Part shown: positions 46,846 through 55,115 of the stretch, piece after piece
How positions within the stretch are numbered: the first letter of the stretch is position 1
How the letters are laid out: each line of letters begins with the position of its first letter
Origin: an uncultured Rhizobiaceae group bacterium
Lineage (GTDB): Bacteria; Pseudomonadota; Alphaproteobacteria; Rhizobiales; Rhizobiaceae
DNA length: 64,000 nt
Direction: 5' to 3'
NCBI GenBank assembly: GCA_937930845.1
Contig: CALHBJ010000011.1
Coordinates: 186,001 to 250,000 of the forward strand
Program-made: the position numbers and the translations under genes
The notes under the pieces: generated by a model
Database searches by the model: none
The model's input: the letters and a program-made list of their open reading frames with translations, nothing else
Told to the model about the DNA's origin: nothing

Positions 46846-48666
46846 TTGTTCATGCGCAAGGCAAATTTGGTAAATCTAAAACCGCTGATGCGATGGCCCG
46901 TGGGCAGGTCCAGACCAACATCCTATGTCGACATCACTGACCTGCTGGAATATTATCACATTTCGCCTGTGGGCACGGGCATTCAGCGCGTTCTCGTCGA
47001 GACCATTCGTTACCTGTCATCGAACAACAGCCATGAAGACGAGGCGACATTCGTTTTCTTCGATTTCGACCGCAAGTGGAAAATAATCCCGCACCACCTG
47101 GTGCGCGCCATGCTGGCACGGGCAGCAGCGGGCGATAAGGGCTGGAAAACGGCTTACCCAAAAATGTTCGCCGACTTTCAAAATGGCCAGGCAGTGTACT
47201 TCAGCAACGAGGATGTTCTTTATTTTCTGGGAGCGCCGTGGAGCAATTTCGGCATTATTGAATCAATCATCGCCATGGGCACAAAGGGCCCCCGTTGCGT
47301 CTATTACATTCATGACGTGATACCGCTCAAACATCCTGAGTATTTTGTCCCTGAGCACGAGAAAGTATTTTCCTATTGGGTGCGCCAATTGCGCCATCTC
47401 GCCCAGGCGGTCATTTGCAATTCCCAGGCAACACAGCAGGATTTCATCGATATTACCGGATATACCGGACTGACCACCGTTGCAGATCTGGCCATTATGC
47501 CAAAGAACATGCAGAGCAACGATGCGACGTTTGAAGCCACGGTGCTGAAAGAACTTGGCCTGGCTGGAAAACGCTTTGTGCTGATGGTCGGCACGATTGA
47601 ACCGCGCAAGAACCATATCGCTGTTGCCAATGTCTGGAATGATCTTAGCAAACGGTTTGGCGACGATTGCCCCATTCTGGTGGTAGCCGGAACAGTGGGC
47701 TGGAAGGCCGAAGGCATCGTTCAGCACTTCGAAATCATGAACCGCTCCGGTAAGATCAAACTGGTCGGCGCTCAAAATGATCAGCGGCTGGCCACTTTGT
47801 ATCGCCACTGTGAATTCACCATTTACGTCAGTCGTTACGAAGGCTGGGGCTTGCCGGTCACCGAAAGCCTGGCCTTTGGAAAGGCGTGCATTTCCGCCGA
47901 CAATACCTCACTGCCGGAAGCTGGGCAGAGCCTGTCACATCTGGTAAACCACCGCAACGAGGCCAGCATCGAAGCCCAGGCCATAAAACTGATCAGCGAA
48001 CCGAAATTTCGCGCTGCAACAGAAGCTGAAATTGCCAGGAAGCTGAAGCTGAAAACCTGGCAGGACTTTTTTCACGAAGTGTGCAGCGTTGAACCCAAGC
48101 TTCCCTCCATACCCCGTTTTTCTGTTCCGCAGATCCAGCGCAACACCCCCTACTGGATTGGCCGTGGCAAATTGAGCAATGCATTTGCCGAAACCGGTGC
48201 TGGTGAAATTCTACGGACCGGCCCCGGTTGGCTATCCCTGGAGGAATGGGGATGCTGGAGTTCTGCGCGCCAATCGGCCCTGTTGCTGACCCTGCCCGAT
48301 GACGGCGTTTACGAAATATTCCTCCACCTCGTGCCCCCGCCAGGTGGCGCCAAATTGAAAATCAGTGGCCCAAATGGGCGCATCTGGCAGGGCCGCATGG
48401 TTAAAGAGCGCTTGATCGTGGGAGATCTGGGATGGCTTGAAGGCGATGCCCCCGTGCGCATTCAGGTCCGCTCGGACAGGCTGGCACCCAATCCTTCCAA
48501 CAATCCCGCCCTGAAGAAATTTCCCGTCAGTGTCGGTTGGGTTGCGATTAATATTATCAAACGCGAGTCAAATGATTCCGGTGCAGCCAGCCCGGCACCG
48601 CGAAATACAACGCTGAAAGCGCTCTCCCAATTGCTGGACAACGCCCCAAAGGCCACGCACCCATAG
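46846..48666 (+). CDS. Glycosyltransferase (GT-B, family 4-like) with extra C-terminal domain
   Basis: A 606-residue protein. The N-terminal GT-B half has VDITDLLEYYHISPVGTGIQRV and YYIHDVIPLKHPEYF; the nucleotide-sugar half has MVGTIEPRKNH and the EX7E motif in SRYEGWGLPVTESLAFG. This matches family GT4. Residues 445-590 form a separate beta-rich domain with no clear likeness. The first codon is TTG, nine bases after GGGGGAGG; an ATG two codons later is possible. It probably adds a sugar to a surface polysaccharide. It is a single gene. Confidence 0.8.
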   Translation: MFMRKANLVNLKPLMRWPVGRSRPTSYVDITDLLEYYHISPVGTGIQRVLVETIRYLSSNNSHEDEATFVFFDFDRKWKIIPHHLVRAMLARAAAGDKGWKTAYPKMFADFQNGQAVYFSNEDVLYFLGAPWSNFGIIESIIAMGTKGPRCVYYIHDVIPLKHPEYFVPEHEKVFSYWVRQLRHLAQAVICNSQATQQDFIDITGYTGLTTVADLAIMPKNMQSNDATFEATVLKELGLAGKRFVLMVGTIEPRKNHIAVANVWNDLSKRFGDDCPILVVAGTVGWKAEGIVQHFEIMNRSGKIKLVGAQNDQRLATLYRHCEFTIYVSRYEGWGLPVTESLAFGKACISADNTSLPEAGQSLSHLVNHRNEASIEAQAIKLISEPKFRAATEAEIARKLKLKTWQDFFHEVCSVEPKLPSIPRFSVPQIQRNTPYWIGRGKLSNAFAETGAGEILRTGPGWLSLEEWGCWSSARQSALLLTLPDDGVYEIFLHLVPPPGGAKLKISGPNGRIWQGRMVKERLIVGDLGWLEGDAPVRIQVRSDRLAPNPSNNPALKKFPVSVGWVAINIIKRESNDSGAASPAPRNTTLKALSQLLDNAPKATHP

Positions 48667-48689
48667 TATAGGCCCATGCGCCGCCCGGC

Positions 48690-49820
48690 TCACCCGCCGC
48701 TGGCAATGGCCGTTCCGTCCACCAGGGCTTTAAGCTTGGCATAAGCAATTTCCGGGTCCACCGATCCATATCCGGCAAATGTGCCAAAGCCACAATCGGA
48801 CCCGGCAACCACCCGCTCCGCACCCACAATATCGCGAAACTGTGCCACCCGCTGGGCCACCACCTGGGTGTGTTCAATAAAGTTGGTTGTCGTGTCCACG
48901 ACACCGGGCACCAGAACCTTATCATCGGGAATTTCAGATTTGCGATCACGAAACACCGTCCACTCATGGGCGTGGCGGGGATTGGAAGTTTCAAAAAGCA
49001 CATAGCGTGCCTTGGTCGACATCAGCGTGGAAAACACCGTGTCCATATCAATGTCACAGCAATGGGGGCCTTCGTAATTGCCCCAGCAAATATGCACCCG
49101 CACTTTTTCCGCCGGAACATTGGCCAGCGCGTGGTTCAGCGCCGCCACATGCATGTCAGCAATCTTGATGAATTCCGCATCCGACAAATCAGCAAACAGC
49201 ATGTGCCGCGAAAGCGCCAGATCGGGGCAATCCAGTTGCAGGTCTAACCCGCTGGCCACGATGGTTTCATATTCCGCTCGCATGGCATCGGCCAGCGCTT
49301 CAAGATATTTTTCACGGCTGGGATAATGCACATTTTGCAAAAACAGCGAGATCACACCCGGCGATGCCGCGTTCATGAAACCGCGCTTGACCCCGTGTTT
49401 GGCCATGGCGGTTTTGAGATTGGCAATATCCTTGTTGAGTTCGTCCTGCCCTTTCGAACGCACATCTCCAGTACATTGGGGCCGCGCATAGGTGGGCGTG
49501 CCACCGCCGTCCGCCAGCCGTTTTAGAAACGTGGGAAACATCTTCAAATCCGCAGGCGCATTGCGCTCGCTGTCGCCGGAAAAACCCGTATAGCGGTCTT
49601 TCACATAGGTGGCGTAGGAAATTTTCGAGGTCTCACCGTCGGAGACAATATCGACCCCGGCTTCCGCCTGGCGCCGCACGGTTTCATCCACCGCCTGTGT
49701 CATCGCCACATCAAAAGCGGCCTCGTCATAGGGCGTGCCCTGCTCACGGGCAAAAATGAAATCGACCACTTCCTGGGTGCGCGGCAGCGAACCGGTATGT
49801 GTCGTTAGAATTTTCGTCAT
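48690..49820 (-). CDS. MetE C-terminal-like (cobalamin-independent methionine synthase) protein
   Basis: A 376-residue single-domain protein like the C-terminal half of MetE. THTGSLPR opens it. Zinc ligands are visible: His and Cys in VHICWGNYEG, Glu in FETSN and Cys in GSDCGFGTF. Full MetE is about twice as long, with an N-terminal half for folate. Stand-alone C-terminal forms use other methyl or thiol substrates, for example core MetE or coenzyme-M-type transferases. Its physiological substrate is unknown. A strong palindrome lies just before it. Confidence 0.82.
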   Translation of the reverse strand: MTKILTTHTGSLPRTQEVVDFIFAREQGTPYDEAAFDVAMTQAVDETVRRQAEAGVDIVSDGETSKISYATYVKDRYTGFSGDSERNAPADLKMFPTFLKRLADGGGTPTYARPQCTGDVRSKGQDELNKDIANLKTAMAKHGVKRGFMNAASPGVISLFLQNVHYPSREKYLEALADAMRAEYETIVASGLDLQLDCPDLALSRHMLFADLSDAEFIKIADMHVAALNHALANVPAEKVRVHICWGNYEGPHCCDIDMDTVFSTLMSTKARYVLFETSNPRHAHEWTVFRDRKSEIPDDKVLVPGVVDTTTNFIEHTQVVAQRVAQFRDIVGAERVVAGSDCGFGTFAGYGSVDPEIAYAKLKALVDGTAIASGG

Positions 49821-49843
49821 GCTGTTCCCAAACTTGCAACAGG

Positions 49844-49862
49844 TGTCCCCAACTTGGGGACA
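49844..49862. promoter_or_regulatory. Perfect 19-bp palindrome upstream of the MetE-like gene
   Basis: TGTCCCCAA-C-TTGGGGACA, arms of nine bases around one base, 24-42 bases before the ATG at 49820. A CCCAAACTTG half-copy lies next to it. It looks like an operator or a 5' leader hairpin. Confidence 0.5.
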
Positions 49863-49960
49863 AACCTATCAGTCCGGGCACCCTTTGCAAAAGTACGCAA
49901 AGCTGCAATCCACCGCTCTTCAACTATTAACCTCAAAGGGCCGGTCTGAGCGGATACAGA

Positions 49961-50284
49961 TCAGGATGCGTAGAGGCAGCGGCGGGCCACATAGGCGCTT
50001 CGTGCGCCATTGTTGCGGAACTGGCGTTTCCAGCGATTGGCCTGGGCGCGGCTGCCTGGACCTTCTGCAATCACGAAAAAACCTTTCCCCGCATTGGGGC
50101 TGTCGGAGGAATCCAGATCCCAGATACTGCCACCCACCTGGCGTTGGCGGCGTTGGGCATTGTTGTAGTTTTGAAAAGCACCGGCAAATGCCCAAAACCC
50201 GCAGGCGGCTTCAGCGGGGGTTCGCTCAGCGCTGAGTGTCAGCGCGGTTACGGCAAGGGTGGCTGCAAGGACTGTTTTCAACAT
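49961..50284 (-). CDS. Small secreted protein of unknown function
   Basis: A 107-residue protein with a signal peptide (MLKTVLAATLAVTALTLSA) and a cleavage near AEAACGF. The mature part has two cysteines (in AACGF and RRCLY) and the block GKGFFVIAEGPGSRAQANRWKRQF, slightly like a SPOR-type binding domain. AGGAGAG six bases before the ATG at 50284 sets the start. Not recognised. Confidence 0.65.
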   Translation of the reverse strand: MLKTVLAATLAVTALTLSAERTPAEAACGFWAFAGAFQNYNNAQRRQRQVGGSIWDLDSSDSPNAGKGFFVIAEGPGSRAQANRWKRQFRNNGARSAYVARRCLYAS

Positions 50285-50466
50285 GGTTCTCTCTCCTGAA
50301 ATATCAACATATGCCCCAAAGCCATAAAACCGCATCCAACCTGAACACGATGTGAATTGAATCACACACTGGCGTTCATGTTGAATGCGCAGATTGTTGT
50401 CTAGTAGCGCTCTGTCGACGATGTAGGTCGATAGCAACCATCTAGGAAACTCGGCAATTTAAATAT

Positions 50467-50529
50467 ATACGGAAATTATCTGTTATTGGGTTGACTTGAC
50501 CGGATTTTTCCGTAAATTACCGTAAATTT
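50467..50529 (+). promoter_or_regulatory. Promoter with repeated CCGTAAATT operator-like motifs
   Basis: TTGACT (50491) and TAAATT (50513) form a plausible promoter with 16-base spacing. Two tandem CCGTAAATTA/T units (50510-50529) cover the -10 and start, and an inverted relative, ACGGAAATTA, lies at 50470. This arrangement suggests repression, probably by the HTH protein encoded downstream. Confidence 0.45.
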
Positions 50530-50548
50530 TGACTGAAACAAAGGTTGT

Positions 50549-50710
50549 ATGATGACTACTGCATATATTACACTGTCAATCGGACTTGCCACCGTATTGT
50601 TAGCGTTTGTAATGGCCGAAAACAGCCGTGAAAAAACGTCCACGTCGCCAAGCCCTAAGCTAAACACCAGTAGAGACATCATCAATGTTGAGTCTCAGAA
50701 AAACATCTAA
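50549..50710 (+). CDS. 53-residue hydrophobic-leader peptide
   Basis: A short frame: residues 4-22 are hydrophobic (AYITLSIGLATVLLAFVMA), followed by a polar 30-residue tail rich in Ser, Thr, Asn and Lys. It could be a one-helix membrane protein or a secreted pro-peptide with cleavage after VMA. An AAAGG element lies before the ATG (50549, or 50552). Its stop is eight bases before the GTG of the HTH-TPR gene, so they are co-transcribed. No family recognised; it is too short for routine gene calling. Confidence 0.5.
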   Translation: MMTTAYITLSIGLATVLLAFVMAENSREKTSTSPSPKLNTSRDIINVESQKNI

Positions 50711-50718
50711 GGCAAACA

Positions 50719-52335
50719 GTGTCATTTGGAGTTCTATTTGGATCGCTTATTCGCCAGTTGCGGGAAGACGCAAGTTTGTCCGCGGGCGAACTAGCATTAC
50801 GTGCATTTGGTGATGAAGCTAAACGATCCCGTATTTCAGAGCTAGAGAACGGCAAGGTCAAAAATCCTCAGGCGAAGACAATAACAGCACTAGCGAAATA
50901 TTTCGATTTGAATGCCGCACAGATCGAAGCATTACGCCAAGAGAAAGTTGAAGTAACCGCATCACTCCAAGTACCAAGTGCAGACATCAACCTTCCCCAA
51001 GAACTCCTCGAAAACCTTGCCCAGCGTTTCGGAATCGACAACCCAAACCGGCCACCAGCCGCCCTCTCTGCATTCCTCAAGCAAAAGGCCGAGGAATTCA
51101 ACGAACTCAAATCGGCCACCGAAGCTCTGCCTCAAAGTGATGAGCGGGTGGCCAATATTCGTGCCGCCGCGGAAGATGCCATTGAACGGGGAGATTTTGA
51201 CGAGGCCCGCGCCCGGCTGGACGATGCCATCGAAATCGAAATTCGCGATCATGCATTGGTCAGCGCAAGCAAGGTAGCCGATATGTTGGAGTTGAAGGCC
51301 AAAAGCTACTTGCTTGAAGGTGATTCAGAATCCGCCGCAGCGACCTTCACGAGAGCCGCAAAAATGGTTGCACCATTTGATGAACTTGAAGGTGCCCGAC
51401 GCAGTTTTCTTTCAGGATTTTCACTCAATCAACATGGTCTTCGCTATGGTGGAATAGGAGTTCAACTAGCCATAAAAGCATTTGAAGAATCCCTTACTAA
51501 ATACACTAAACAGGACCAGCCCTTAGATTGGGCTGCGACTCATAACAATCTTGGCATAGCTCTTTCACTTCACAGCAACAGAATGGCAGAAGCTGAAAGT
51601 ATTGAATTGTTCCAAAGGGCAGTCATGTCATATGAGGCCGCCCTCACCATATTTACCAAACAGAGCCACCCAGCGGACTGGGCCACAACGCAAGACAATC
51701 TTGCTCGCACCCTCAGTGACCAAAGCGATAGGCACAACAATTCTGAAAGTGTCAAACTACTAACCAAAGCCATCATTGCTTATGAAGAAGCCCTCACCGT
51801 ACGCACAAAACAGATCTATCCAGCAGACTGGGCCATGACCCAGAACAATCTAGCTATTGCCCTTGCCAACCAAGGCAATAGATTGGGCGGAGCAGAAGGC
51901 GTCAAACTACTAACCAAAGCCATCACTGCCTACGAATCAAGCCTGATTGTGTTCACCAAACAGGACTATCCCGTGCAATGGGCCATGACACAGAGCAATC
52001 TGGCTGTGACATTTGCTGATCAAGCAAATAAAATGGGCGGGGCAGAAGGCGTCGAACTCCTTACCAAAGCCGTCAATTCCTATGAAGCTGCCCTCACAGT
52101 TCGCACCAAACAGGACCATCCTGTGAGCTGGGCTGAAACGAACGAAAACATCGCTTTAGCCTATGAAGGGCTTTCAGCAATAGAAGACAAAAAAGCCAAA
52201 CAACATCTTAAGCAGGCCCTGCATCACGTAGATGAATCCCTGACCATCTATGATTCCGACCACATGCCTTACCGTTTCGAAAAAGCCACCAAACTACGCG
52301 ACCACATCATCGCCCTGCTCGCAGCCCTCGACTGA
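50719..52335 (+). CDS. HTH-TPR regulator
   Basis: A 538-residue protein. Residues 5-75 form an XRE-type HTH (IRQLREDASLSAGELALRA, RSRISELENGKVKNPQAKTI). Residues 145-245 are helical TPR-like. From about 250 to 500 there are five nearly regular 50-residue repeats, each with a DWAxTxxNLxxAL-type pattern (for example YPADWAMTQNNLAIAL). GTG start with AAGG six bases upstream, overlapping the small ORF stop. Base use is more AT-rich than in the neighbours, which suggests acquisition. HTH plus TPR recalls the peptide-sensing Rap/NprR/PlcR group of Firmicutes, but homology is not shown. Confidence 0.8.
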   Translation: MSFGVLFGSLIRQLREDASLSAGELALRAFGDEAKRSRISELENGKVKNPQAKTITALAKYFDLNAAQIEALRQEKVEVTASLQVPSADINLPQELLENLAQRFGIDNPNRPPAALSAFLKQKAEEFNELKSATEALPQSDERVANIRAAAEDAIERGDFDEARARLDDAIEIEIRDHALVSASKVADMLELKAKSYLLEGDSESAAATFTRAAKMVAPFDELEGARRSFLSGFSLNQHGLRYGGIGVQLAIKAFEESLTKYTKQDQPLDWAATHNNLGIALSLHSNRMAEAESIELFQRAVMSYEAALTIFTKQSHPADWATTQDNLARTLSDQSDRHNNSESVKLLTKAIIAYEEALTVRTKQIYPADWAMTQNNLAIALANQGNRLGGAEGVKLLTKAITAYESSLIVFTKQDYPVQWAMTQSNLAVTFADQANKMGGAEGVELLTKAVNSYEAALTVRTKQDHPVSWAETNENIALAYEGLSAIEDKKAKQHLKQALHHVDESLTIYDSDHMPYRFEKATKLRDHIIALLAALD

Positions 52336-52339
52336 CCGC

Positions 52340-53323
52340 TCAATTCAAATCTGTCGCCGTTGGTCCTGCCGGGTCGTCCGTATTGATCACCCGAAACAGG
52401 CTCGCCATGCCGGTCATGGCGGGTTCCAGTGTGTAGCTCACGCCGGGGGGCACGGCGCAGGTGTCGCCAGGCGCGATGGTTTTGGTGTGGCCCTCCCAGC
52501 CAAGCGTCCAATGGCCATCCTGCACCAGCAAAATATGATGGCGCATGGCGTCACCCCCCTGGGGACCCGCCAGTGAAGTGCGGGTGATAAACTCGCACTC
52601 AAAACCCGGTCGGTCCCGCAGCATGGCGGCCTCGCCAATCACCTTGGCCGGGGCATCGGCGGACAATGCCACCATGTCCCAATAGCGCGCCACATAATGG
52701 GGCACCACCTGCGCTGCACTGGGCGAGGGATAACGGTCGGCATCTTCATCGCTCATGATGGCCATGGGTTTTACGCCCTCCGGCAGGCGCTCACCTTTCT
52801 TGGTGTCATAAAGCTTGCCGGTTTCCGCCAGCACCAACCCGTGGTCTTGCGCGTCTTGAATAACCTGGGGTGCCCAGATCACCCCGCCGCCGGCATCATC
52901 ACCGCCAAGCACGGCCATGATCATTCCATAATCCGTGCCGATATTTTCAAATCCGCGAAAAATGCCCGTGGGAATATTGATGATATCCCCCTCTTCCAGC
53001 ACCACTTCGCCTGCCGTGCCATAACGGCCCCAGAAAAACCGCCAGCGGCCTTTGAACACGGTGAACACTTCCGCCGTGCGGTGGCTGTGCAGGGAATTGC
53101 GACATCTGGGCGGCTGGCCCGCAGCCCCAATGTTAAAGCCCGGCGTGTCCTTGATATGCACATGCTGGTCCGGAGATTCCGACACCCCGCCACCAATGAT
53201 GGTGAAATTTTCCTTCTGGTCACTGCCCGGCGTATGGGCGTCAATAAAGGCGGTCTTGCAGGGCACAAGATCGCCATAACGCACAATGCGGGCTTCCATG
53301 TCTTCCGGACTGATGCTGCTCAT
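52340..53323 (-). CDS. Bicupin protein
   Basis: A protein of 327 residues with two cupin domains. The first has HSHRTAEVFTVFKGRWRFFWG and EGDIINIPTGIFRGFEN with metal histidines; the second has HHILLVQDGHWTLGW and IAPGDTCAVPPGVSYTLEP. It overlaps the preceding SnoaL-like gene by four bases (start 53323). It is the last gene of the minus-strand catabolic operon and converges on the HTH-TPR gene four bases away. Probably a dioxygenase, isomerase or similar; the reaction is unknown. Confidence 0.82.
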   Translation of the reverse strand: MSSISPEDMEARIVRYGDLVPCKTAFIDAHTPGSDQKENFTIIGGGVSESPDQHVHIKDTPGFNIGAAGQPPRCRNSLHSHRTAEVFTVFKGRWRFFWGRYGTAGEVVLEEGDIINIPTGIFRGFENIGTDYGMIMAVLGGDDAGGGVIWAPQVIQDAQDHGLVLAETGKLYDTKKGERLPEGVKPMAIMSDEDADRYPSPSAAQVVPHYVARYWDMVALSADAPAKVIGEAAMLRDRPGFECEFITRTSLAGPQGGDAMRHHILLVQDGHWTLGWEGHTKTIAPGDTCAVPPGVSYTLEPAMTGMASLFRVINTDDPAGPTATDLN

Positions 53324-54330
53324 GAGAAATCTCCGGTCTGCATCTTGATCTGTTTCCAAATGGCGATTTCGTCATAAAGCGCGCATTCGCGGCGGATTGT
53401 GGCATCGGCTCCCGAACCGTTTTCCACAAACGGGCCATATTCCCCGTGGCATATGCCCATCACATGCACATGTGCACCCGTGGGTGCGCCGAACGCACCA
53501 AATCCTTCGTGCTTGCCGTCCAGCGACCAACGCAGCGCCGCGCGCGGCGGCAACATGTCCCCATCCATGCCGATCTGGTGATGAATTTTAAATTTCGCAT
53601 TGGGAAATGACGACCGCAGACCAAGCCAGAACCCTTCCACCGCCTCCCAGGAAATCCCGTTGACCCCACCGGCATATTCGCCCTGCACGGCGCGGTCATA
53701 ATCCATCCACACCCGGTTGAAGTCATTGTTCATCAGCGCGGTCAGCGTATCGCCATAGCGCTGGCCCCAGGGATTGTCATTACCCGTGCCGTGGTATCCG
53801 CCATCCACATCGATCCCGGGCGTGAAGGGTTTGGAACAAGCCTCCGGCCCGCCCTCCTGTGCGATCAATGCCGTTGCATAAGCTTCTGGATCCATGCCCA
53901 ATTGGCGCACAATGCCGCCATAGTCGCGCACCAGCCATTCGTCGAAAATCGTGTCATTCTTGGCCGCGCAATCGGCAATCACCCGAACCGTGAACCGTTT
54001 GCCGGTCGCCGGGCCAAACGCCCCATCGCGCGAATGGGTCGCCGTGGTGATGATACGATGTGACGAGAGCAAGCCGGTTTCCGGGTCGCCCGACCAGATA
54101 ACATCTTCGCCAAACAATTGCCGGTCCGGGAATTCGTGGCAGGTGGCCATGGTGGCCGCCATCACCGCCTGATTGCCGCGCTGAATACCCATGGGCGAGC
54201 GCACGGGAATATCGGGCGCATAATAATGGTTCAGCGTACCAATGCCCCGGCTTTCCCAGATTTCCCGCGTGATGCCGACAATATAATCGGGAAAGTCTTT
54301 CCACTGTTGCGAGAAACCGGGAATGCTCAT
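53320..54330 (-). CDS. Double SnoaL-like (NTF2-fold) protein
   Basis: A 336-residue protein with two SnoaL-like domains. Each half starts with a helix and has a pattern of strands such as LNHYYAPDIPVRSPMGIQ and FDEWLVRDYGG in the first, then FWLGLRSSFPNAKFKIHHQIG and GAHVHVMGICHGEYGPF in the second. SnoaL-type enzymes cyclise polyketides, but many relatives in catabolic clusters have unknown, perhaps isomerase or hydratase, roles. Coupled to the bicupin gene by ATGA. A second double-domain relative is at 61755. Confidence 0.78.
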   Translation of the reverse strand: MSIPGFSQQWKDFPDYIVGITREIWESRGIGTLNHYYAPDIPVRSPMGIQRGNQAVMAATMATCHEFPDRQLFGEDVIWSGDPETGLLSSHRIITTATHSRDGAFGPATGKRFTVRVIADCAAKNDTIFDEWLVRDYGGIVRQLGMDPEAYATALIAQEGGPEACSKPFTPGIDVDGGYHGTGNDNPWGQRYGDTLTALMNNDFNRVWMDYDRAVQGEYAGGVNGISWEAVEGFWLGLRSSFPNAKFKIHHQIGMDGDMLPPRAALRWSLDGKHEGFGAFGAPTGAHVHVMGICHGEYGPFVENGSGADATIRRECALYDEIAIWKQIKMQTGDFS

Positions 54331-54347
54331 GTATCGTTTCCTGTCTG

Positions 54348-55115
54348 TTAGTCTGCGGTCCAGCCGCCATCAATGAGAAGGCTTGTGCCGGTGATCAGTG
54401 CGGACGCATCACTGGCGAGAAACACCACCGCGCCCATAATGTCCTCAATCTCACCCACACGCCCCAGCTTGATTTTTTCCTCAAGCCATTTCACCCGCTC
54501 AGGATTATCGAACGTAGAGCGGGTCATCGGCGTGCGGATAAAGGTCGGGCAAATCGTATTAACGCGAATTTTATGGGCGGCCAGTTCGATTGCGGAGGCT
54601 TTGGTGACGCCTTCGATACCAAATTTAGAGCCGCAATAGACCGAACGGTCGATGCCGCCCACATGGCCCATCTGGCTGGACGTGTGAATGATCGACCCGG
54701 AAATACCCGCATCAATCATGCCCTTGGCCACCGCCTGGGCGACGAAAAATGCCGCCTTCAAATTAAGATCAGTGATCATGTCAAAATTGTCAGGCGTCAC
54801 ATCCACATAGGGCGTGGGATCATTGGTGCCGGCATTGTTGAACAGCACATCAAAGGGGCCATGTTCGGCAACGCTGGCAACCATCGCATCGTGATTGCCC
54901 ACATCGAGCGAAATCGCTTGCGCTGAAAATCCCGCATCTCGCACAGCCTGTGCAGCAGCTTCCGTGTCAGCAAGATTGCGTGCCGCCATCACCACATGGG
55001 CACCATGTTCAGCCAGCGCCATGGCGCCGCCAAGGCCAATGCCACGGGAGGCGCCGGTTACCAGCGCGCGTTTGCCATCAAGGCGGAAGGAAGGTGTTTT
55101 GGGTAGCTCAGTCAT
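54348..55115 (-). CDS. Short-chain dehydrogenase/reductase
   Basis: A 255-residue classical [12 protein letters not shown] near residue 19, NNAG near 92, serine in [10 protein letters not shown] and YCGSK with the catalytic Tyr and Lys. C-terminal [15 protein letters not shown]. The ATG overlaps the HisD-like stop by four bases. With that enzyme it would oxidise or reduce the imported compound in two steps. Confidence 0.88.
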   Translation of the reverse strand: MTELPKTPSFRLDGKRALVTGASRGIGLGGAMALAEHGAHVVMAARNLADTEAAAQAVRDAGFSAQAISLDVGNHDAMVASVAEHGPFDVLFNNAGTNDPTPYVDVTPDNFDMITDLNLKAAFFVAQAVAKGMIDAGISGSIIHTSSQMGHVGGIDRSVYCGSKFGIEGVTKASAIELAAHKIRVNTICPTFIRTPMTRSTFDNPERVKWLEEKIKLGRVGEIEDIMGAVVFLASDASALITGTSLLIDGGWTAD

